64,000 nt of DNA from SIG589 sp045652465. GTDB taxonomy: Bacteria > Bacillota > Clostridia > Oscillospirales > Acutalibacteraceae. The notes beneath the pieces were generated by a model, which was not told the DNA's origin, searched no databases, and worked only from the letters and a program-made list of their open reading frames with translations. The number at the start of each line of letters is the position of its first letter. The stretch's first letter is position 1. The stretch is from positions 1-64,000 of the forward strand of contig JAZRUI010000002.1 in NCBI GenBank assembly GCA_045652465.1, written 5' to 3'. Below are positions 58,542 to 64,000 of this stretch, one piece after another. The translations under genes were made by a program, and so were the position numbers.

Positions 58542-59239
58542 GGTTTTATCAGTTCCCCCTTTTTGAGGAGCGTGAGCATCGCGCCGTTTTGCTTCGCGGT
58601 GCCCAAATATCCCGCTATGTTGTTCGCTTTAGCAACTTTTGCGCGATAGGAATAGCTCGATTGCTCGCCTATTGCCTTCAAAGCAGTTACTATGCTGACG
58701 CTATCGCCCTCATATCTTTTAAAATAATTCTCGCTTGTTAGGATGCCTGTGTATTTCGCGAGGTCCGCCTTTTTAAGACCGAAATAGGAATAAAAATCTT
58801 TGGTGACTGAATTGGTGCCGAAGATTTCATCGCCCATATATTTGCCGCTATCGCGGACATCGAGATGAACATTTTTATAGGCGGAAGAGATATTTGCAAT
58901 CCCCGAAAAGCCTATATCCTGCGCGGCGCAACAAACTATCTTGGCCGAGATGAGCTTGCCATCCTTATCATAAAATCGGCAATCAACCGCTTTGCCGAGG
59001 GTGTGTTGCCCTTTTCCGTTTCCGCCAACCCTTTTATCATATTCCGCGGTGCGATAGCCGCTGGTTATGATATATTTGCTGCAGCGAAGATAGGAAAAAA
59101 GCTCCTCGATTTTTAGCATAAGATTTTGGGAGATGAGGATTTTATCAGCGCCATCGCCTGAGCGCATTTCGCGCACCTTGGTGTGTGCCGAACAATTAAG
59201 ATTTTTATGTTTTTTATATGAATATTCCTTAACCGCCAT
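58538..59239 (-). CDS. Peptidase M15-type endolysin with wall-binding domain
   Basis: 233 residues. Residues 1-125 are a zinc M15-type domain with SGYRTAEYD, HTLGKAVDCRFYD and NVHLDVRD giving His/Asp/His ligands; residues 165-233 are a wall-binding module with VTALKAIGEQSSYSYRAKVA, ANNIAGYLGTAKQN and LLKKGEL, seen in clostridial amidases. It would cut peptide bonds in peptidoglycan. No signal peptide, so export needs the holin. Overlaps the preceding gene by 11 bp. Confidence 0.88.
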   Translation of the reverse strand: MAVKEYSYKKHKNLNCSAHTKVREMRSGDGADKILISQNLMLKIEELFSYLRCSKYIITSGYRTAEYDKRVGGNGKGQHTLGKAVDCRFYDKDGKLISAKIVCCAAQDIGFSGIANISSAYKNVHLDVRDSGKYMGDEIFGTNSVTKDFYSYFGLKKADLAKYTGILTSENYFKRYEGDSVSIVTALKAIGEQSSYSYRAKVAKANNIAGYLGTAKQNGAMLTLLKKGELIKP

Positions 59240-59429
59240 ACTTCTCCCCCTCGCTTAAAAACGCGCGCGCCAGTTCGCGAATTTTGGCTATCGAGTTAGT
59301 ATTGCTTGATGCAAGTCCCTCGAAAAATTCCTTTATGGGATCCGCGCAAATAGCGGTCTGTTCTACCGCTGCCTCAACCTCAACAATTTTGCCGCTCGGG
59401 TTTTCTTTATCAAAAATAACCTGTTTCAT
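59229..59429 (-). CDS. Small phage tail-associated protein, unknown
   Basis: 66 residues, acidic then helical (PIKEFFEGLASSNTNSIAKI). In position it equals the small proteins that follow tail-fibre genes in clostridial prophages. ATG 59429 with GGAGGGAAG; starts directly after the fibre gene stop. Confidence 0.6.
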   Translation of the reverse strand: MKQVIFDKENPSGKIVEVEAAVEQTAICADPIKEFFEGLASSNTNSIAKIRELARAFLSEGEKYGG

Positions 59430-60599
59430 TTATCTTCCCTCCAATACCCAGTTGGTTCCGCTTTCAAAATTATAGTTTGAGATATTCAAATATAAATATC
59501 TCTTTTTTGTAGTATTGGATATGCTCCACGGGCATTGTGTGGCAAGCGGATTTACGCGCGCGTTGATGCCATAGTTTGCATCGAGCGAGTTGGCAACCGA
59601 CCGAACATATCTATTTCCGTCGGGATCAGTTATAATATCGGCTGTCGCAACGGTATGCACCGTGTTACCCGGCACTATTTTTGACGTAGTTGTTGTTGCT
59701 AAAAAGGTGTTTTGCAGTGCAGGGCTGCCATCAATATGCGCATTTACATACATCGTGGTGGATGTGCCTGTTGGGTTTCCCACGGGCACCTCGAGATATA
59801 GCCTCAGTTCTACCATATCATAGATTTCTTCGGTTAGCTCCGCCTTGATTTGTGCGACTCCGCCGGTTGTTGCATCGAGGGTACCTACGCTTACTCGCTT
59901 GAACGACTTAGCCGCTTCGGCGCGTGATACGGCATCTTGAGCATCGATTGCTGCATTTTTCGCCTCGGATGCAGCGGTTTGGGCATCGAGAGAACTCGAA
60001 TACGCCACCTCGGCATTAACCTGCGCAGCGTTTGCGGATTCGGTTGCTTTGGTTGATGCCTGCTCGGCAAGCATCATAGCGTTAATCGCTGCTGCCTCGC
60101 TAGACATAGCCTGACCTGCTGAACTGTTGCATGACTCTTGATAGATTGCCGCTTGATTGGCAAACTCCTGCGACATTTGGCTCGAAAGAACCGCAAGTTC
60201 GCTCGCCGCCGCGGCATCTGCCGCTTCGCTTGCGACACGCTCAACCAACTGATTATAGATATCCTCGGTTGGAATGGGTGGGGCAATTCCCTCTAAAAGT
60301 CCCGATTCGGTTACATCGATTCGGATTTTATCGGCGGTTATAAGGTCGCCTCCAAAAACCGAAACATAAAACGCGCCTTCGATTATTACCTCGGCAGGAA
60401 TACGGCACATATCCCCATCAAGCAACATATTATAGACATTCTCGCCCTGCGAAAATACGGCAGTTTTTTCAACTCCCTGCCAAGTGTTATCAAAACAAAA
60501 GCGGGCGGCAAGATAATTTCGGCTATCGGCCACGACCGATGTGTCATCGCTCGTTATGCGCTGATTCAAGACCGAAAAGTTAAGTATTCTTTGTTTCAT
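59430..60599 (-). CDS. Phage tail fibre / receptor-binding-type protein
   Basis: 389 residues. Residues 1-110 resemble a BppU-like baseplate adaptor domain (LNFSVLNQRITSDDTSVVAD, ARFCFDNTWQGVEKTAVF); 120-245 form an Ala-rich coiled coil (AADAAAASELAVLSSQMSQE); 250-389 are a beta-rich head that would bind a surface ligand. ATG 60599 with AGGAGG. First gene of the cassette; no tail, baseplate or head gene accompanies it. Confidence 0.8.
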   Translation of the reverse strand: MKQRILNFSVLNQRITSDDTSVVADSRNYLAARFCFDNTWQGVEKTAVFSQGENVYNMLLDGDMCRIPAEVIIEGAFYVSVFGGDLITADKIRIDVTESGLLEGIAPPIPTEDIYNQLVERVASEAADAAAASELAVLSSQMSQEFANQAAIYQESCNSSAGQAMSSEAAAINAMMLAEQASTKATESANAAQVNAEVAYSSSLDAQTAASEAKNAAIDAQDAVSRAEAAKSFKRVSVGTLDATTGGVAQIKAELTEEIYDMVELRLYLEVPVGNPTGTSTTMYVNAHIDGSPALQNTFLATTTTSKIVPGNTVHTVATADIITDPDGNRYVRSVANSLDANYGINARVNPLATQCPWSISNTTKKRYLYLNISNYNFESGTNWVLEGR

Positions 60600-60621
60600 T
60601 TCTTCCTCCTTTGAGCGGTTT

Positions 60622-60650
60622 AAAAATAAAAGCAGCACTAAAAGTGCCGC
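60622..60650 (-). terminator. Leader terminator/attenuator of the phage-derived operon
   Basis: On the reverse strand GCGGCACT, TTT loop, AGTGCTGC (8 bp, one G-U) followed by TTTTATTTTT, located after the promoter and 23 bp before the first start codon. Confidence 0.75.
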
Positions 60651-60659
60651 CTGATTTTT

Positions 60660-60687
60660 ACCATAGAGGAAAATATTTTTTTGTCAA
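60660..60687 (-). promoter_or_regulatory. Promoter of the phage-derived operon
   Basis: On the reverse strand TTGACA (60682-60687), 16-bp spacer, TATGGT (60660-60665). Confidence 0.65.
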
Positions 60688-60710
60688 TACGAAACAAATA
60701 TGCAACAAAA

Positions 60711-60742
60711 AAGCAACCCCGCGAATTACTGCGGGGTTGCGA
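60711..60742 (-). terminator. Terminator of pnp
   Basis: Perfect 10-bp stem GCAACCCCGC with its complement, 8-nt loop; TTTTTTGTTGC follows on the reverse strand. Confidence 0.9.
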
Positions 60743-60751
60743 TTTTATTTA

Positions 60752-62944
60752 TTACTTGCGACGGTTTTTGAATCCCTTACGGTCACCGCGGGGTTTGCGG
60801 TCAGCCTCTTCATCGAGGTCGTTTTCGGGAACCATGCCCATCTTTTCGATAAGTGCATCGCGGCGGGAGAGGTTAAGTCTGCCCTGGTCGTCGATTTCGG
60901 TTACCTTAACGATAACTTCATCGCCAACATTAACAACATCCTCTACCTTCTCAACGCGCTTAACATCAAGCTTGCTGATGTGAACAAGGCCTTCCTTGCC
61001 GGGAGCAATCTCAACGAATGCGCCGAAGGTCATAAGGCGGGTTACCTTGCCCTTATAGAAAGCACCGATTTCGGGGTCGTTTGCGATGGTTTCGATGATT
61101 GCGATAGCCTGCTTTGCCTTCTCAATATCAAGACCTGCAACATAAACCTGACCATCCTCTTCGATGTTGATGGTGCAGTCGCACTGCTCTTGGATAGACT
61201 GAATAACCTTACCCTGCTTGCCGATAACATCGCCAATCTTGGAGGGATCAATCTTGGTTGTGAGCATCTTGGGAGCATAGGGAGAGAGTTCAGCGCGGGG
61301 CTCGCCGATAACGGGAAGCATAACCTCATCGAGGATATACATACGAGCCTTGTTGGTCTTCTCAAATGCTTCCTTGATGATTTCGGGAGTAAGACCATGA
61401 ACCTTTAAGTCCATCTGGATAGCGGTTATACCCTTATGAGTACCTGCTACCTTAAAGTCCATATCGCCATAGAAATCTTCAAGACCCTGAATGTCAACCA
61501 TGGTCATAAAGTCGCGATAAACGCCCTCATCACCAGTAATAAGGCCGCAGGAAATACCTGCAACGGGAGCCTTAATCGGAACGCCTGCTGCCATAAGTGC
61601 AAGTGTGGAACCGCAAATGGAAGCCTGCGAGGTGGAGCCGTTGGAGGAGAGAACCTCACTTACTACGCGGATAGCATAGGGGAACTCATCAACCGAGGGG
61701 ATAACCGGCAAGAGTGCGCGCTCAGCAAGTGCGCCATGGCCGATTTCGCGACGGCCAGGGCCGCGGCTGGGCTTGGTTTCGCCTACCGAGTAGGACGGGA
61801 AGTTATAATGATGGATATAACGCTTTTCAACCTGCTCATCGAGGCCATCAAGCTTTTGAGCCTCGCTTACGGGTGCTAATGTTGTTACCGAGAGAACCTG
61901 AGTTTGTCCACGGGTGAACATACCGGTACCGTGGGTTCTGGGGAGAAGGTCAACCTGAGCATTTAAGGGGCGAATCTCATCGATTCCGCGGCCGTCAACG
62001 CGCTTATGCTCCTTCTTGAGCCAATCGCGAACAACATGCTTCTGAATGAGATAGAGAATCTCATCAAGCTTTGCTTCCTCGCCCTCAAAGCGCTCATCGA
62101 ACTTTTCATGGATAGCTGCTGCGATGGGAGCTAAAGCAGCATCGCGAACGAGCTTATCATCGGTGTCAAGAGCCTTCTTAACATCCTCGATGCAAAACTC
62201 TTCGATTTCAGCCATAATGGCGGGATCGGGATTGCTGGATTCAAACTCGAACTTGGGTTTGCCGATTTCAGCAACGATGTCGTTGATGAACTTAACAACC
62301 TCGCGGTTAACCTCATGACCCTTCATGATAGCCTCGAACATGAGGTCATCAGGGATTTCGTTACCGCCTGCCTCGATCATAGCAACGAGGTCAGCAGTTG
62401 AAGAAACGGTTAGGTCGAGTTCGCTCTTCTCGCGCTCTTCAAGGGTCGGGTTGATAACGATTTCGCCATCAACAAGACCAACCTTAACGCTGGAGATAGG
62501 ACCATCCCACGGAACATCGGAAATGGCAATAGCAGCACTTACACCGATTGCTGCTGCAACCTCGGGGCTGCAATCAGGGTCAACCGACATAACGGTTGCA
62601 ACAACGCCGCAATCGTTACGCATATCCTTGGGGAAAAGCGGACGAATGGGACGGTCGATACAACGGCCTGCAAGGGTTGCCTTTTCGCTTGCTCTACCCT
62701 CGCGACGGAGGAAGGAGCCGGGGAAACGACCAACCGAATACATTTTCTCTTCATAATCTACCGAGAGGGGGAAGAAATCAACGCCCTCGCGGGGTTTGCG
62801 GGATGCAGTTACGGTACAAAGAACCGAAGTTTCGCCATAGGTTGCCATAACAGCAGCGTTGGCAAGCTGAGCCATCATGCCTGTTTCAAGCTTTAAGGGG
62901 CGACCTGCAAGTGTGGTTTCGTAAACCTTGTAGTTTTCAAACAT
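60752..62944 (-). CDS. pnp: Polyribonucleotide nucleotidyltransferase (PNPase)
   Basis: 3'-5' phosphorolytic exonuclease of RNA decay. 730 residues: first RNase PH domain, helical linker, second RNase PH domain with the GHGALAERALLPVIP and SNGSTSQASICG segments, KH domain (IGKQGKVIQSIQEQCDCTIN split by the usual GKQGK loop) and S1 domain (GAFVEIAPGKEGLVHISKLD). A charged tail DRKPRGDRKGFKNRRK ends it. AGGAGG ribosome site. Follows rpsO, the near-universal bacterial order, with a large hairpin before the start. Confidence 0.98.
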   Translation of the reverse strand: MFENYKVYETTLAGRPLKLETGMMAQLANAAVMATYGETSVLCTVTASRKPREGVDFFPLSVDYEEKMYSVGRFPGSFLRREGRASEKATLAGRCIDRPIRPLFPKDMRNDCGVVATVMSVDPDCSPEVAAAIGVSAAIAISDVPWDGPISSVKVGLVDGEIVINPTLEEREKSELDLTVSSTADLVAMIEAGGNEIPDDLMFEAIMKGHEVNREVVKFINDIVAEIGKPKFEFESSNPDPAIMAEIEEFCIEDVKKALDTDDKLVRDAALAPIAAAIHEKFDERFEGEEAKLDEILYLIQKHVVRDWLKKEHKRVDGRGIDEIRPLNAQVDLLPRTHGTGMFTRGQTQVLSVTTLAPVSEAQKLDGLDEQVEKRYIHHYNFPSYSVGETKPSRGPGRREIGHGALAERALLPVIPSVDEFPYAIRVVSEVLSSNGSTSQASICGSTLALMAAGVPIKAPVAGISCGLITGDEGVYRDFMTMVDIQGLEDFYGDMDFKVAGTHKGITAIQMDLKVHGLTPEIIKEAFEKTNKARMYILDEVMLPVIGEPRAELSPYAPKMLTTKIDPSKIGDVIGKQGKVIQSIQEQCDCTINIEEDGQVYVAGLDIEKAKQAIAIIETIANDPEIGAFYKGKVTRLMTFGAFVEIAPGKEGLVHISKLDVKRVEKVEDVVNVGDEVIVKVTEIDDQGRLNLSRRDALIEKMGMVPENDLDEEADRKPRGDRKGFKNRRK

Positions 62945-62967
62945 TTTTTTACCTCCTTTTATTTCGA

Positions 62968-63041
62968 GGTCCGCAGTTTAGCAATAAATCCATACGCCGA
63001 AGCCTTCAGCGCATCGATTTACCGCTAAACTCTGCAGGACC
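62968..63041 (-). promoter_or_regulatory. Long stem-loop in the pnp leader
   Basis: 74-nt imperfect inverted repeat: GGTCC..GCAG..TTTAGC..TAAATC pairs with GATTTA..GCTAAA.CTGC.GGACC, topped by a second helix. It lies 24 nt upstream of the pnp start and looks like an RNase III substrate for pnp autoregulation. Confidence 0.75.
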
Positions 63042-63064
63042 GATAGGACAACATAAAACGAATA

Positions 63065-63095
63065 TGAAGCAGACCGATGAACTCGGCCTGCTTCA
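63065..63095 (-). terminator. Hairpin after rpsO
   Basis: 13-bp stem TGAAGCAG.CCGA / TCGG.CTGCTTCA with 5-nt loop, 6 bp past the rpsO stop. The following TATTCGTTTTATG is a weak U-tract, so partial read-through into pnp is expected. Confidence 0.65.
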
Positions 63096-63101
63096 GGGGA
63101 A

Positions 63102-63365
63102 TTACTTACGAATTCCGAGTTTCTTGATGATTGCACGGTATCTCTCGATGTCGTTCTTAGCAACATAAGCGAGAAGGTTACGTCTGTGACCTACCATCTT
63201 GAGAAGACCGCGACGGGAGTGATGGTCGTTCTTGTGAACCTTTAAGTGCTCGTTGAGTTCGTTGATGCGAGTGGTAAGAACTGCGATCTGAACCTCAGGA
63301 GAACCGGTATCACCCTCGTGGGTAGCATTAGCTGCAATAATCTGCTGCTTCTCTGCCTTTGTCAT
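63102..63365 (-). CDS. rpsO: Small ribosomal subunit protein S15 (uS15)
   Basis: Primary 16S rRNA-binding protein. 87 residues: THEGDTGSPEVQIAVLTTRI, NELNEHLKVHKNDHHSRRGL and KMVGHRRNLLAYVAKND are the S15 hallmarks. ATG 63365 with GAGGTG at 6-nt spacing; an upstream GTG would overlap that site. The 180-bp region upstream holds its promoter and leader but nothing else I can support. Confidence 0.97.
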   Translation of the reverse strand: MTKAEKQQIIAANATHEGDTGSPEVQIAVLTTRINELNEHLKVHKNDHHSRRGLLKMVGHRRNLLAYVAKNDIERYRAIIKKLGIRK

Positions 63366-63562
63366 TTTTTTCACCTCTATTTAAATATTTGCCGCAAACC
63401 AAGCAAGGGGTAGGTGAGTTCCGCGTTGCGGCATACTCCCCGAGCATAGTAAACGGTAGCTTTCGTATTATAGCATAGCCGCAAGGTTTTGTAAAGAGGA
63501 ATTTTTTATTTGCTTCTTTAGTTTTTTAAATAAAACTACACATACTATATTGGGTGATTTTT

Positions 63563-63910
63563 TTGAAGAAAATTATTAGCTCATTTTTTGGGATTTTGGT
63601 TGGCCTTATTAACGGAACGATTGGAGCAGGCGGAGGACTTATTGCGGTTCCGCTTATCGATAGCTTCGGGACAAGCCAAAAGGTTTCGCATTCAACGGCG
63701 GTTGCGCTCCTTTTGCCCATCAGCGCCATAAGCGCCGTTAACTATTTGCGCCTTGGGTATGTTTCCTTTCCGGATGCCTACCCATTTATATTGCCCGCAG
63801 TTTTGGGCGCGGTTGCGGGAGTTTTCCTTATGGGCAAAATTCCCACATCTTGGCTTAAAAGGGTTTTTGCGATTTTTATGATTTATTCGGGAGGAAGGCT
63901 TTTCTTTTGA
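63563..63910 (+). CDS. TauE/SafE-type half transporter, first
   Basis: 115 residues, four helices, with GLINGTIGAGGGLIAVPLID, the N-terminal repeat signature of the TSUP (sulfite exporter TauE/SafE) family. Full TSUP proteins have about 250 residues with two such repeats; here each half is a separate gene. TTG 63563 with GGTGA upstream is preferred; GTG 63554 is possible. The stop overlaps the next start (TGATG). Confidence 0.8.
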   Translation: MKKIISSFFGILVGLINGTIGAGGGLIAVPLIDSFGTSQKVSHSTAVALLLPISAISAVNYLRLGYVSFPDAYPFILPAVLGAVAGVFLMGKIPTSWLKRVFAIFMIYSGGRLFF

Positions 63911-64000
63911 TGGATATTATAATCGGTTTTTGCTCGGGTGTTGCCGCCTCGATGGGTTTGGGCGGCGGAACGGTTTTGCTTATTTATCTTTCGGTTTTCA
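63910..64000 (+). CDS. TauE/SafE-type half transporter, second (cut by window end)
   Basis: Starts ATG 63910 within the preceding stop codon and reads MDIIIGFCSGVAASMGLGGG to the window edge. GLGGGTVLL is the TSUP repeat signature, so this is the partner half. Only 30 codons are visible. Confidence 0.65.
   Translation, partial: MDIIIGFCSGVAASMGLGGGTVLLIYLSVF

Overview
The window reads as a chromosome segment of a Gram-positive, endospore-forming anaerobe of class Clostridia, most likely an Oscillospirales/Ruminococcaceae-type gut or rumen bacterium. Grounds: adjacent gpr and spoIIP sporulation genes, a T-box ahead of hisS-aspS, a glycine riboswitch, strong AGGAGG ribosome sites, GTP-type PEP carboxykinase with PPi-dependent pyruvate phosphate dikinase, methylglyoxal synthase, and several plant/host-glycan hydrolases. 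The species assignment is inference; no rRNA or tRNA gene is visible.

Layout. 1-13 kb: housekeeping and sporulation (lysS, greA, rpsT, gpr, spoIIP), a HAD phosphatase, a riboswitch-controlled Na+/amino-acid symporter, the rpsF-ssb-rpsR operon, coaX with a probable pantothenate ECF S-component, and a GH78 rhamnosidase divergent from an AraC regulator. 13-16 kb: very strongly codon-biased ppdK. 16-26 kb: accessory region of mostly single-gene transcription units, many AT-rich (nucleotidyltransferase, DUF5714-ArsC fusion, XRE regulator, AraC with GH30, small beta-domain proteins, solitary ABC-type ATPase, BspA-like lipoprotein, acyltransferase). Degenerate copies of the ppdK 3' end recur between these units, and the BspA-gene 3' end plus terminator recurs on the far side of the acyltransferase. 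26-34.5 kb: MFS transporter, a three-gene unknown operon, phosphodiesterase, GlpP-type antiterminator, NagD-like phosphatase, a mini-LacI/shikimate kinase pair, a Ser/Lys/Pro-rich lipoprotein, a clan GH-A hydrolase and mazF.

34.7-45.5 kb: lipid kinase, the cell-shape cluster mreB-mreC-mreD-mrdA-minD, mgsA, then T-box-hisS-aspS, an AbrB/zinc-ribbon protein, a 6S-like structured RNA and a DUF1292 protein. 45.6-51.9 kb: a small self-regulating XRE locus and the arginine operon argC-argJ-argB-argD-argF, which contains three tandem 105-bp structured repeats between argJ and argB. 51.9-58 kb: pckA, a sugar nucleotidyltransferase/sugar transferase pair and an SGNH hydrolase. 58-60.7 kb: a compact phage-derived tail-fibre/endolysin/XhlA/holin operon with its own promoter and leader terminator. 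60.7-64 kb: pnp, rpsO and two adjacent TauE-like half-transporters, the second cut by the window end.

The most unusual observations are the repeated ppdK-tail junctions that look like footprints of serial insertion of accessory genes, the matching BspA-tail duplication, the isolated but intact phage lysis cassette, the tandem hairpin repeats inside the arg operon, and a T-box whose specifier reads Asp (GAC) with an overlapping His (CAU) triplet ahead of hisS-aspS.
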